From Microcebus murinus (Eukaryota; Chordata; Mammalia; Primates; Cheirogaleidae), in contig NC_134112.1 of the NCBI RefSeq assembly GCF_040939455.1, forward strand, positions 19,308,501-19,372,500: a stretch of 64,000 bases of DNA, given 5' to 3'. Under the pieces are notes generated by a model. It was given only the letters and a program-made list of their open reading frames with translations, made no database searches and was not told the origin of the DNA. This document shows, piece after piece, positions 38,920 to 51,465 of this stretch. The position numbers were made by a program, and so were the translations under genes. The first letter of the stretch is position 1. Each line of letters opens with the position of its first letter.

Positions 38920-40069
38920 CTTCACTTAAGATAATGGTCCCCATGTCCTTCCAAGTTGCTGCAAAAAACATTATTTCTTTCCTTTTTATGGCTGAGTAGT
39001 ACTACACAGTGTGTGTGTGTGTACGTGTGTGTGTGTATACATATACACACACACATACCATATATATCACATTTTCTTAATCCATTCATGAACTAATAAG
39101 TACTTAGGGTGATTCCACTTCTTTGTGATCGTGAATTGTGCTGCAATAAACATTGAAGTGTAGGTATCTTTTTGATAAAATGACTTCTTTTCCTTTGGGT
39201 AGATACCAAGTAGTGGGATCACTAGGTCAAATTGTAAGCCTACATGTTTTTCTTTGAGAAATCTCCATACTGTTTTCCATAGAGGTTGTACTAATTTGCA
39301 GTCTCACCAACAATGTGTAAGCATTCCTTTCTCTCTGCATCTACGCCAGCACCTGTTGTTTTGTTTTGTTTTGTTTTTTGATTTTTAGTAATGGCCATTC
39401 TGATAGGGGTAAGGTGATATTTCATTGTGGTTTTAATCTGCATTTCCCTGATGATTAGTGGTGTTGAGTATTTCTTTGTATGTTTGTTGGCCATTTGTCT
39501 ATCTTCTTTTGAGAAACTTCTGTTCATGTCTTTTGCCCACTTTTTAATGTCTTTTGCAGCAACGTGGATAGAATAGGAGAGCATTATCCTAAATGAAGTA
39601 TCTTAGTAATGGAAAAACAAACACTACGTGTACTCTCTAATTATTGGGAGCTAATCTATGGACACACACAACATAAAGAGACATAAAGGTCATAAGAAAT
39701 CAAGGCAGTGGGAGCAGGGAGGGTTAAAAACCTACCCATTAGGCACAATGAATACTATTGGGGTGATGTGCACACTAAAAGCCCCAACTTAAGCATTATA
39801 AAATCTATCCATGTAACAAAAACATTTGTAACCCCTTCATATTTTGAAAGAAAGAAAGAACCATAGATCCATCTGCTGCGTACAAAGAAGAAACTTACAT
39901 TACTCACTAGAGTCTATGCACGTCATTCAGCTGAATTTGTCACTAAGCCATGACAAAGCCCCACCCTGATTTAAAAGTCATGTGTTAAACTTCTAGATGG
40001 GGAAGTATCTTCTGTCTTCTGTCTCTTGGAAAACCATTAAAACTATAAAATACCCAGAAGGAGGAAAAG
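38920..40069 (+). mobile_element. 5'-inverted L1 with probable 3' transduction
   Basis: 38920-39555 is L1 ORF2 3' region in reverse. The minus frame at 39291-39584 carries the L1 ORF2 C-terminal wording (for example [18 protein letters not shown]). 39556-39860 is L1 3' end in forward orientation ending cccttcatattttgaaag plus an A-rich tail. About 205 bp of unrelated sequence (39865-40069) follows before the duplicated target aaaaaagatgaa (38908-38919 and 40070-40081). The host L1 reads continuously once the block is removed. About 45 bp of L1 sequence at the inversion joint occurs in both arms. Confidence 0.85.
39008..39062. repeat. (TG)n/(CA)n microsatellite with inverted halves
   Basis: tgtgtgtgtgtgtacgtgtg then atacatatacacacacacat, inside the inverted L1 arm. 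Confidence 0.9.
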
Positions 40070-40253
40070 AAAAAAGATGAATGATCTGAAATCAATAACC
40101 TAATATTTCACTTAAGAAATTAGGAAAAGAAGAGCAACTAAGCCCAAAGTAATCAGAAGAAAGAAAATAATAAAGACTAGAATGAAAACAAATGAAATAG
40201 AGAATAGAAAAATAGAATTCAGTGAGACCAAAAGTAGGTTCTTAAAAAGCTCA

Positions 40254-40560
<307 letters not shown>

Positions 40561-41390
40561 AAGCTCAACAGAACTGACAAACCATTAACTATACTGAAAA
40601 AAAGAGAGCAGACTCAAATTCCTAAAATCAGAAATAAAAGTGAGGATCTTGCTATTGCCCTTACAGAAGTAAAAAAGATTACTATAAGAGAATACTATGA
40701 ACCACTGTATGCCAACAAATTAGATAACCTCATGAAATGGACAAATTCCTAAAAACACACCAACTACTGAATCTGACTTAAGAAGAAAAATTTTTAAACT
40801 CAGAATTAGACCCATACCAAATAAAGAAATTTAATAAGTAACAAAAAATCTTCCCATGAAGAAAAGCCCAGGCCCAGATAGCTTTGCTGTTGAATTCTAC
40901 CATATGTTTAAAGAATTCACACAAATCCTTCACAAAGTTTTCCAAAAAATAAAAAGAAGAGGGAACACTTCCCAACCTGTTCTATGAAGCCAGTATTATC
41001 CTGATACAAAAACCAAAGACATCACAAAAAAAGAAAACTAGAGACTGAACCTTTTATGAATATAGATACAAAAATCTCCAACAAACAAATACTATTAAAT
41101 TGAATCCAACAACACATAAAAAAGGCATAGCATGATCAAGTGACATTTATCCCAGAAATGCAAGGCTGGTTTAACATATGATAATCAATCAGTATAATAG
41201 ATATTAACATAATAAAGGACAAAAAACACATAAACATCCCAGTAGATGCAGAAACTGCATATGACAAAATCCAGCACCTATTTATGTTACAAATTCTCAA
41301 TAAACTAGAAATAGAAGGGAACTTCTTCAATGTGATAAAGACATCTACAAAATACCACAGCTAACATCATACTTAATGGTGAAATGAGTT

Positions 41391-41934
41391 ATATTCTACT
41401 GGCTGATAAGATGACAAGAAATACCTTGGTAATCACTTCTCTTTCACCAACATTCAACTTTAAAACTTTTAAAACTTTCAGAAAATTTACAAGAATAGTA
41501 CAATGCAATCCATATGCCCTTCACCTAGAATCTCCAGTTTTTAATATTTTTCAATACTTTTCTGACTTTGTTTCTCTCTCTGTCTCTCTCTCTGCTGAGA
41601 GGGAGAGAGACTTTTTTCCTGAATCATTTGAGATTCATATGTAGATATCTTACCCCTAATTAAGAATGTATCTCCTAAGTTTAGAAATATTTTCCTTTTC
41701 CTTTATAAAAATAATGTAATTATCACACTCAGGAAATTTAATATTAATGCAGTACTATTATCTAATATACAGTTAACCTTCAAATTTCCCCAAATATCCT
41801 AATAACATCTTTTATAGTATTTTGTTCAATCCAGGATTCAGTCCAGAAGTATGAATTGCATTTGCATGTCATGTCTCTTTCATTGTCTTTAATCTAGAAC
41901 TGTTACCTAAATTTCTTTTTTCTTTTATAACATT
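41391..41934. mobile_element. old interspersed repeat, possibly L1-derived
   Basis: Wording such as ttcaaatttccccaaatatc, a caatccaggattcagtccag phrase and catgtctctttcattgtct matches a common mammalian repeat. I cannot assign the family. It includes a CT/GA hairpin at about 41575-41612. Confidence 0.45.
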
Positions 41935-41970
41935 AAATAAATGAATGGATGGATGGATAGATAGATACAC
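41935..41970. repeat. GGAT/GATA tetranucleotide tract
   Basis: aatggatggatggatagata in an AATG context. Confidence 0.85.
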
Positions 41971-42828
41971 CTCCCACACTAAAACATGCCAGAGTCTCAA
42001 AGGCACTAGGGACATGTGATATTGGAGCCACATAGCTCCTTTTTGAACATCACTTGATCAAGCTGTTCCTAAACCTCCTCCCTACCTTCTCTTCTCCTAC
42101 CTGAGCACTCAACACATCATTGTCATGTGATTCATGAGTTTGTTACAGAAAAAGATTGCAAATGGGCCATTTAGCAGATCAGAAAAAGAAGTTATTAATC
42201 AATTTGTGACAGACAAATACAAAACTATGGCAGATCTTGATCATTAGGCCCTGGGTATGTCAGCCTCCCATAGAGGGTTTGGTGAGGTCTCCAACTCATT
42301 TCTGACTATGGCTGCCTTTGAAATCCTGAGGATTGGGGAGAAATCAAAGGGGTATTTAGAAGAAGGAAATGGAGGGAAAATAAAAAAGAAAAGCCTGGAA
42401 GACAAGATTGGTCCTCCATGGCCTCCCTGCCCCCCATCAAGTCTTGTCCTCACTCCCAAGCCCCAGGTGTATGCAGAGTTCAATATCAGCCTTTTAAACT
42501 CATTTGGCCTCATCCAATTAGGATTCTGGGAAAATCAGAAGCTGCACAGCCAACAGGCCGGCCATCCTCTTGCCATCTAGATGATCAGCTCTGATCTGAA
42601 GGTCCCAGAAGGAAAGGTTCTTTGAGAGAAAGGACAAACGGATCTCAGACAAAATATCCTTTCTCTGAATGAATTCAGAAGTTCTTCTCAAACTATATCT
42701 TGTGTAAATGCTGTAACACTATAAACCAGTAAGTAAAGTCTTTTTCATATGAACTGAAATTTGAAAATACAAAAATTATTACATACTAAAAATAAGGTTC
42801 CAGAACAAATCTTGCCATGTTTAACTCT
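41971..42828. other. unique intronic sequence
   Basis: No repeat recognised. The opposing frames at 42244-42580 are chance frames. Confidence 0.4.
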
Positions 42829-43020
42829 TTTTTTTCCTCTTTTATTTCATCATATTATGGGGGTACAAATATTGTTAGGGCTACAAATATTGCCCCTGCC
42901 CCCCTCCCTCCCCCGCTACGTGCCAGAGATTCAAGCATGTCCAATCCCCAGGTGGTGTGCACGGCACACATCATGTAAGTATACACCCCTCCCCTCCTCC
43001 CCCCTGCCCACCACCCGATA
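42829..43020 (-). mobile_element. lemur L1 3' end, minus strand
   Basis: A T-rich start (poly-A tail in reverse) is followed by ttatttcatcatattatggg and a C-rich tract (cccctccctcccccgctacg), the reverse of the G-rich lemur L1 3' UTR. 43060-43160 contains a further run of 9-10 C and may belong to the same element. The upstream end and target duplication were not resolved. Confidence 0.85.
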
Positions 43021-44414
43021 AAAAGTTGTTTTGTTTTGGGGTTTTTTTGACAGATTGTATATCTTTGCCTCTCCCTAAGAAGGGTTAGAGTTATGCCCTT
43101 CCCCTCCAAAATGCTCGCCACCTCCCTAAGATTGGGTCCCATCCCCCCCCCACCTCCGCCAAATCCCTGGTGAACATTTCCACCATTCAAGCACCATAGT
43201 ATGGAGAGAAGACATCTTTCTCAAGTTTGAGGCAGTTGGGTTTAATCTAAAACTACCTTACCACATTTTTAAACTAGCTGCAAGATCTCCTTGACTTGAC
43301 TCTGAAGTTCTCATCCACCGAGTTGCATGTTCTCGCACAGGAGGCCCACGGTGTCCTGGGGCCCAGGCAGGTAAAGGGAAGTCAAAAGGGAAACCAGCAC
43401 CTAGAAACTGCCACTTGGAGTTCTGACTCTAAAGCCATGGACGAAGCTTTGATTTCCTGTCTGGGAGCATGTAAGAGAAGGGTACGAGGCGCTCCGCTGC
43501 TAGAGAGAATGACTTAGGGTGAAATATATTTACAGTCGTTGCCAATTTTGTGTTCAGGGGCTGAGAGCAGGCCGGGGGAGAGAAAGGAAGTCTCGAGAGC
43601 CCTTTGCTCACCTCCGTACTGCAAGTTGCAAACTCCTGAGAGGGCCCCCCTCTCCTGCTGAGGCCTTCAAAACTTCTCCTTCTTGGAAGAAAAACAAGTG
43701 AGACAAAAGAAAGTTGTTTGGCTTCTAAATCAGACTGGCCTCTCCTGTGATGAGCAGGTCGTCCACTGGGCCAGACTCCGCCGCCGTCTGCCAGGCCTTC
43801 GGGGGATCACATCACATTGTTTGGCTGCACAAAGCCCCGGTTAGCACTGCTCCCCACACGGACACAGCCAACAACAACAGCCCCTCTTACCATTCAGCCT
43901 TGACCCCGCGTACATGTTCACGGCGTTCTCAGGGAGTCTGCTAAAACTGAACCGGAGAGGTTTGTTTGAAGCGTTTGTGGATTTGTAAAGATAGAGGAGG
44001 TAATCCAACCTGCCCCCAGTAAATCTTCGACTTGAGAGTTCCCAAGTTTTGAGAATTCCTGAGTATCTACTTCCAAAGAAGGAAAAGCATTCGAGAACTC
44101 ATGAATTTGAATCTGCTCTGACATTCCAACAAGTCACCGTGTGAGAGTGAGCAGCGCTGGAGTTTGAGGGCAATGGCCAGACTCCCACTGGGCTCTACCC
44201 GGCCCGCGCAGCACAGAAGCGTGCATTAGAGGGCCTTCCAAACCAAAGCAAAGCCGCTGCACAGACAATTTGATTGTGTTTTCCAAACTAAGCAATAAAC
44301 TCCATTTATCTTGGGCAGAATTGAATTCAGGACTTTCACAAATGTTAACCAACTATTGGTAAATGCTCTGCGTGGAATTCTATATTCTTAGGAATATCAA
44401 ATGCTTGGTATTGT
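43021..44414. other. unique intronic sequence with C-rich start
   Basis: 43140-43158 holds an almost pure C run. From 43.2 kb on there is no recognised repeat and CpG is somewhat more frequent than in the AT-rich parts. No exon recognised. Confidence 0.4.
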
Positions 44415-45010
44415 TCATTCATTCATTCGTTCATTCAGCAGCAAATTTTTTTTTGAGCACCTACTATGTGCAAAGTTCCATTTTAAGTAGTGTGGATACA
44501 GCAATGAACAAAACAATGTCCCTGTTTTAATGGAGCTTATATTCTGCCAGGGCAAAGAAATAAGAGAAAGAGAAAAAGAAAAAAACAAGCGCATCAGTTG
44601 GTGATAACTAAACAATGGGGGAAATAGACAAGGTCAGTTTGGTAGGGAATGTCTGATGGCAGAGGGATTTTTGTAGCAAAGTAGGGTTACCATTTACTTA
44701 GCATTAGTCAGGAAAGACTTCACTAAGATGACATTCGAGAAAAGCCTTTAAGGACATGAAGGAGCCAAACATGTGAATGTCTGGGAAGAGTATTCCAGGC
44801 AGAGCATTCAAATAACAAAAGACCTGAGGTGAGAGCATACTTGGCATGTTCGAGGAATAGCAAGGAGCCCAGTGTGTCTGGAAGAAGGTATGCAAGACAG
44901 AGTTGGGAGGGTGGGGAGCTTCAGCTTTAACTCTGAAGAAGAAGGGATGCAATTAGAAAATGTGAAATAGAGGGGGACATGACCTTTAGAAAAGATCACT
45001 TTGGCTGGTG
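44415..45010 (+). mobile_element. ancient mammalian repeat (CR1/L3-like), long copy
   Basis: Begins with an attcattcattcgttcattc run, then gagcacctactatgtgcaaa, a caatgaacaaaacaatgtcc phrase, gtcaggaaagacttcactaa, agagtattccaggcagagca, a tcgaggaatagcaaggagcc phrase and gaaaagatcactttggctgg. This is the most complete copy in the window and defines the order used for the other three. Confidence 0.7.
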
Positions 45011-45169
45011 ATTTAACTTCCATTTTCCTTTTCATCCTGATTTCTTGGCACAATGTGAACATTGACCAGGCAGAGAATACCAGTGTGGGATGTAATGGCA
45101 AAAGGCAGGAGGGAGGGCCATGTCGAGTGTGGACATAGGACCTGCTCCTTCTTAATCCTTCAGGATTGG

Positions 45170-45510
45170 TTGCACCTCTACTGTCCCCAGTATGGTAGCC
45201 ACTAGTCACATGTGCAACTGAGCACATGAATTGTGGTTAGTCTGAAATAGGAAGTGCTGTAAGTGAGAAATACACACTGGAATTTAAGGTTTTAGTACAA
45301 AAATAAAAAGAATGTAAAATATCCCATTAATATTTTCATAATGATTACATGTTGAAATGATAATATTTTGGATATAGTGGGTTAAATATACTGTGCTATT
45401 ACATTAAAATTAATTCACCTTTTCTTATTTCTTTTAATGTGGCTACTAGAAAATTTTAAAATTGCATATATGGCTCACACCGTGTTTCTACTGGACAGGG
45501 CAGGATTAGG
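45170..45510. mobile_element. hAT-Charlie fossil (MER33-like)
   Basis: ggtagccactagtcacatgt at the left, and in the right half gtggctactagaaaatttta and ctactggacagggcagg. These match a hAT family with gtggctagtggctac-type wording. Confidence 0.65.
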
Positions 45511-46164
45511 GTATTGCAAAAATGGTGTTAGACCTCCCCATCACAAAGAGGTAAATAAAAAGCTAAATAAAGTGTAGTAGCTATCTAAGTGAGGGAAAGG
45601 AATGATTCAGACTGCAAAATACATCTCCCCATGAGCAGAAAGAAAGGCACTGGCATTTGAAGGCAAAGAAGACTTCTATGAAGGGCAACTAATGACTGAC
45701 AGCAAAAAAGCCATTTAGCAAGTTTGTCTTCAGAAAACCAAATATGGAAACTCAGGAAACTCTAAAATATGTAGCTTTAATATACAAATGAACATCCTAA
45801 AGAGTGGGTTCAAGCAGGTAACCATCAAAAGGACAACAGCTAAAAATCATCCAGCCATGCAAGAAAGGAAAGGTACCTGCTAGATGCTGGTTGCTAGGCA
45901 GAACGTGTATCATTCCATGAAATCCTCACAACCATCTGGCACTTCTTGTATTTTAAAAAGGTGGGGAGGGTGTTTGGGGCTTCAAAGCCCCGTAGTTTTA
46001 CTGAAATCTGCTCTTTCATTTCTACAATGAGAAGCAAGGGGTCTTTATCCGTTTTGATTTACATGAAGTTCTCTATGCATGAAATCACTCTGTCGGTCCT
46101 ATCTGCTACAGCAACTGTACAGAGAGTGAAGAAGAAAACATAAAGTTCCTGGGTATTCTTGGCC
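45511..46164. other. unique intronic sequence
   Basis: Nothing recognised. Confidence 0.4.
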
Positions 46165-46940
46165 AAGAAACAGTTCCCCATTTTATAAATAAATAAAGTG
46201 AGGCTCGGAGCTGTATTCACTTTTGGGGTCTTCATCATAAATTCTTTACCTAGGCTGATGTCTATGAGAGTTTTTCCAACTTTTCTTCTAGAATTCTTAT
46301 GTTTTCCTGCCTTAGCTTTGAGTCTGTTAGCCACTGTGAGTTGATTTTTGTGACAGGTGAGAGGTGCAGATCCTGTTTTAGGCTTCTCCATGTGGCTATC
46401 TAATTGTCCCAGAACCATTTATTGAATAAGGATTCTTTTCCCCAGTGTATGTTCTTGTCTGCTCTGTCAAACATGGAGTACTACTCAGCCACAAAAAGCA
46501 ACAGTGATCTAGCACCTCTTGTATTATCCTGAATGGGCTGGAGCCCATTCTACTAAGCAGAGTATCACAAGAATGGAAAAACAAGCACCACATGTACTCA
46601 CCAGCAAATTAGTACTAATCGATAGACACTTATGCACACACATGGAAGTAGCATTCATCAGACATCGGGCAGGTGAGGGGGGAGGAGGGGATGCGAATAC
46701 TCACACCGAATGGGTACGGCGCCCATGGGGGGATGGGCATGCTTGTAGCTCTGGCTCAGGTGGCACAAAGGCAATATATGTAACCTAAACACTTGCACCC
46801 CCATAATATTCTGAAATAAAATAAGTAAATAAATAAACTAATGATGAGGTCTAATAACAAAAGAGCTGTATTCACTTGCTTGAGGGGTAGAGCTAAATGA
46901 ACCCCCATCCGACTGGCTCTAGAGGCTGTGTCCCTCCAAC
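46165..46940 (-). mobile_element. MIR SINE split by an L1
   Basis: The left half is ccattttataaataaataaa + gtgaggctcggagctgtatt. The right half is acttgcttgaggggtagagc + a gaacccccatccgactggct phrase + agaggctgtgtccctcc. Joined at the target duplication they follow the reverse MIR order. Confidence 0.75.
46223..46862 (+). mobile_element. 5'-inverted (twin-primed) lemur L1
   Basis: 46223-46470 is L1 ORF2 C-terminal region in reverse: the minus frame at 46059-46418 reads IDISLGKEFMMKTPK-like text. From 46471 the orientation flips (acatggagtactactcagcc) and runs forward to the L1 3' end (cacccccataatattctga) and A-rich tail. A 15-bp perfect target duplication, gagctgtattcactt, lies at 46208-46222 and 46863-46877. 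After the A-rich tail about 20 non-A bases (ctaatgatgaggtctaataa) precede a second short A run, so a tiny 3' transduction is possible. Confidence 0.92.
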
Positions 46941-49900
46941 CCATGGCAAACTCAGGCCTCTTCTGTACCAACATTTGGACAACACCTGAAATGAGGAAGC
47001 AATGAGGATTAACACCGAGAAGGAAGCAACACCTTAACATCTGCACAGGCCCCGTGGAACCAACACTGCCAAAAAGGCCAGGGGATTCTGTCTCCTTAGA
47101 GAACCTCAAAACTCATCCAGAAAACCATCAATCTTACACTGCCTGGTTTTGTACTGATGTGGAAGCATACCACACTGCTGGAATGCCTCTCCAGCTGCAA
47201 GCTATAAATAAATATGTTTGTATGAGAAGCACAGACACACTAAGCTCTACCCATTCAGCAACATCAGTGATAGATACCTGCAACAGAGGTCTGGTCCTGG
47301 CTCTTGCTACCATCCTATTTTACTGTCTTACCCTTGCATCGTGTGTGTGTGGCAGACAGGTGGGAGGGGAAGGAAAGCATTCTCCACCTCTAACAGCGGT
47401 TCTACAAGCAGAACCCATAAATCCATTTCATGAGTAAAGAACTTCATGCCCTCCAAAATGGATGAGAAACTCCTCCTCCTAGACATATTGGAGATACCAG
47501 ACACATCTTAGTATTTCAGAGAAACTTTATGATTTAGGAGTCGAAACAGCTTCTCCTTTTAGTTTTTAATACAGTAAGTTATAGCATGGTCACAATCATA
47601 GGTAATGACTTTTTCATCTTTGAATATCATTTATGATAATATTAACTATTTAGAAATGTACATGACTGTACTTGTCAAAACTTATATATGCATGCCAAAA
47701 AGAGTGAATTTTATAGTATATAAATTCAAAAACAAATTGTAAAAAGTTAATTTAAAAATGTATCAATGACATTATTATATTAGAAAAAAATAATTTCTAT
47801 TAATTACTGTTTTTTAAAAAAGTAACCTTTTGTCCACAACAATCCTCTGTGTGGGCCATAGAACCCATCCTCATACCCTAAAACCAATCAGAACAACATA
47901 GTGGCAAAGACAAAACTTTTAAAAATACCAAAAACTTCACTGCACTTTTCCTAGTCCTTGGGCAAATGAGTTTATTTAATGACAGAAGTTTAGGATAAAC
48001 ACTCAATTTCATTATAAATGAAATCTTGCTTCAATCTTTGAAAATTTCTGTGTTGGAAAAAAAGAATTCCTCTTAAACAGCCTGATGTTTTTCTGGCATG
48101 TGTTCCGCTCGTTCAGTTAGTGGGCTTAGTTATTAAAGACAGCTGTGTCCATTGTTTATGAATATTATGGACGTTGAAAACCTAATAACAAAACCAAAAA
48201 TTCTCAAGAGTCCCCTCCCTCTCCTGTTCTTGAACTTGAAACTGAAAAGAAATGCATTTCCCACCAATGTCAAGAAGAGTCACTCCTAGCACTTGCCAAT
48301 CACATTCATAAACCCCAACTGCTGGGGAAAAGATCCTTAAAGTCAATACAGCCCTACAACACAATATGTGAAAGGATATTAAAAGCTTGTTACATCAAAT
48401 GAAAGCATGAAAAAAAATCAAGATATGCATCAGTATGAATGATGTAACCAAGAGTAATTTTTCATGATTCGTTTTGAAATTAAAAGGTAACTTTTCTATT
48501 GCTAAATTTTATTTCTTAAAATATGAACAAAGGCTTTTGTGGATGTCTCATGACATTACAAATTTGCATTTAATCAGACCAAAAATGAAACAGGTACCTC
48601 CTTCCTCCCACCTAAAGAGAATGCCATGGATAAACCGTAGCCTTCCTTTCTATTCATTATGCATATCAATTATTTTCTTTTGTTTGAATCCAGCAACAGT
48701 CAGAGGTTTAAAAAGTCCACACATAGTTTTATAATTTAACATCTGGAACATAATATTGTTAATCATGATCATGTTGAATCTGCTTTGTGTATCACAGAGA
48801 ACAGAAGAGAGGCACAAAGGCAAAATAGCAGTAGCCAGGATTCTGTGATACAGTGATAGGCATGTCTGCAACCAGAGCTGCCTCCGGGTCGTTCGTACAT
48901 GCTATAGTGCTCCTTACAGGGAAGGGTCACCCAGATCCTGGAGGCCTGTGTCCTTCCCAAACAGCAAAGTCTGCTCAGTATTTCAAGCTGGCTCTTCTAA
49001 ACCACAGCTAGAGAACTTAGGTAGATTTCAAAAGGATGATTCACCGCATATGACTCAGTGTAGATGCAGAGATGGGCTTGGGAAGAGAATGTTGGATGTG
49101 TGTGGGGGAAATACTCTTCTCCTTGTGTGTTTGTGGCTCAGTATCCCCCAGTCTTTGGGGAGGACTGTGGCTCCTTGAGGTCCAAACACATCGCTGCTTA
49201 CACACCAAACAAGTGGTACCATTTAAAATTCCACTCCGAGGGAACGGTGGTAATTGAAGCCATTCACGGGACCACAAAAGCACTGCCACTCTCCAAATTG
49301 AACATTTGAATGACATTTAAAAGGTGCCAAAATGTGTAATCAATTCATTCAAAAGATATTTCCTGAATATCTAGGGTGCGCAAAACTCTGGGATGGTTAT
49401 TTGAAGAGAGACCAAGATAGCAATGAAAATGAGTCATGGTACTTCACTAATACCAGTTTATCATGCTGAGCTACTGATTAGGGGAAGATGGGCAGCTCAA
49501 GGAGACCAGAAATCACAGGAAAAGGGAAGCAGGTGGGAAAGGAGAAGGAATGGCAGGGAGCCAGGAAGCAGAAACAAGGAAAGCAACAGCGAGTGCACCA
49601 GACCCAGAGGTACCAAGTAAGAAACAAAATTAAGTTCTCTGGGTAATCATGGAGAAAAAGACAGAAAGTTCTAGAAATGTCTTAAAGTACTCTAACACTT
49701 ACATTTTATTCTATTTTGCTGACAAAAGTAGTATATTTATTTTACTTTTAATAACGAATGCTTCCTTGTTCTTTCCCCCACACCAGAGAATGTTCTCAGC
49801 CTTGCCACACCATGAGCTCACCCCTGCCTCATTCTCTTCACACAGCTACTCTGAAAGGCTCCTCGCCAATTTTTAAAAATGATTTAGCTTGGAGTCTCTT

Positions 49901-50103
49901 CCTTTACAGATTTATCATGAATCTCTCATGTAACCATGCTCATTAAAAGAAAAAAGTGAACGTTGACCTTACTGCCTTCAAGATTGAAACCAGGGCCCAA
50001 GTAGGGAGATAGAAAGTTCTGGATCATGTAATTCATTTCCAAGGACATGGATACTCAAATTAACCACTGAAAGACTTATTTAGTTATTTAGTCAAAACTT
50101 ACT
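46941..50103. other. unique intronic sequence; possible regulatory block near 48.06-48.18 kb
   Basis: No repeat recognised over about 3 kb. 48060-48180 includes a SOX-like ccattgttt and AT-rich homeodomain-like words in clean unique sequence; its function is a guess. The frames at 49041-49316 overlap on both strands. Confidence 0.4.
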
Positions 50104-50359
50104 ATTTCCTATGTGCAAGGCACTCTACTCAAAGGTGTGAGGTACATCATGCCTGCCCAGTAGGAACTTCAAGTCTAAAACACAGAACAAGGTCCTGGGT
50201 GAGGTAGGAGGGAATGGGCACGAGAGCCCAGATGGAGACTCAGGTGTGGACAGCAGGGGGGACACTTCTCCCTCTGAGCCAATAAGGAAAGAGAGGAGGC
50301 TGGGGCAGTAGGGAGACTGCAGAGCCGTAGGGCAGGAGGCACTAGGCACTGCAGAAACT

Positions 50360-50381
50360 AAAAAAAAAAAAAAAAAAAAAA
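50360..50381. repeat. poly(A) tract
   Basis: About 22 A residues. The preceding 250 bp begin with atgtgcaaggcactctactc and could be another ancient-repeat fragment, not a recent retroposon. Confidence 0.9.
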
Positions 50382-50739
50382 TGACTCATGTTAGTATGGG
50401 AGCAGGTTCGGAAGGTCACGATCTCAAAATGAAAGAGTTAGAATTGGAAAAGGAAGAGCTTAAATACATAAAAGTCTTAGACTAATTAAATTTGGGAGCG
50501 GACAGTGTTGACTCACTTTTCTCTTTGTTGATATATTTGGATGGAGATTTGAGGAGTAAAGATTGGAAGAAGACACAGGATTTCACCAAACTCTGCCATT
50601 ATCTACTACACAGTATGCACGCTAAGGTCAAGCTGCACTCGGGCATGGTTTCAGTGTTTTTAGAAGCACACTTTCACATAACTAGCAGAGAATTAAGATT
50701 CTTCAGACACGTGTAAACTCCAATAAAATTTGAATCACC

Positions 50740-51465
50740 CAAAACAAAAAGTATAAATAAAAGCATACAATTTCTAGAAGAAAACAAAATGACTAATAAA
50801 CATATGGAAAATGTTCAGTTTTAGAAGCCAAATGCCATGACAACAAAATTTCCAAATGGAAATTATTCTGGTATAGGAAGATATATACCTATGTACTGCT
50901 GATTGGAGTGGAAATTTATTTGAAGTATTTCAGCAACACACACACAAACACACATATGCATATACAAATACACCCCATTAGATGTTTGTATCTTTGACCT
51001 ACTAATTATACTTCAATGAACTTAGCCTAAGGAAATAATTGGAAAAACCAAAAAAGCTTAATTTACAAAGATATTTGTCCCATTATTCATAACAGTGAAA
51101 ACTTAAAATGTTAATTTTTAATACCAGAAAAATGCTTAAATAAATTATGATATGATGGAATATTATGTAGCTATTAAAAATATTTTTGACAACTTTTTCA
51201 TGAAATGGAGATATATTCACAATATATAATGTTAAAAAAATAACAAGGATACAAAACTATAGAATGGGATACAAAGGATACACAACTATAGAATGGGATC
51301 CTATCTAGTTATATAACTATATGTAAATATGGAGGAAAAATGGTTGGAATGAAATATATTAAATCATATCAACAGTGGTTATCTTTGAGATGTACAATTA
51401 TTTCTATTTTTCAATATAGCTGGGTATTTTACAATAATCATAAAATACTCCATATGCAAAAATGT
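50740..51465 (+). mobile_element. old L1M 3' UTR
   Basis: Runs through aaagcatacaatttctagaa, gatgttttgtat-like wording, attattcataacagtgaaaa, gatatgatggaatattatgt, a cagtggttatctttgagatg phrase and a ttacaataatcataaaatac end, as in L1M 3' ends. It includes a CA/CAAA patch at 50935-50960. Confidence 0.75.
51247..51304. repeat. tandem duplication, 2 x 29 bp, within the L1
   Basis: ggatacaaaactatagaatg and ggatacacaactatagaatg start the two units. They differ by one base over the first 24. Confidence 0.9.

Noticed and set aside
39291..39584. 97-residue minus frame resembling L1 ORF2
   Set aside because: A real L1 fragment but not a gene; covered by the 5'-inverted L1 annotation.
42829..43020. 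Possible target-site duplication for the minus-strand L1
   Set aside because: I could not find a second copy of the sequence preceding the T-run near any plausible 5' end.
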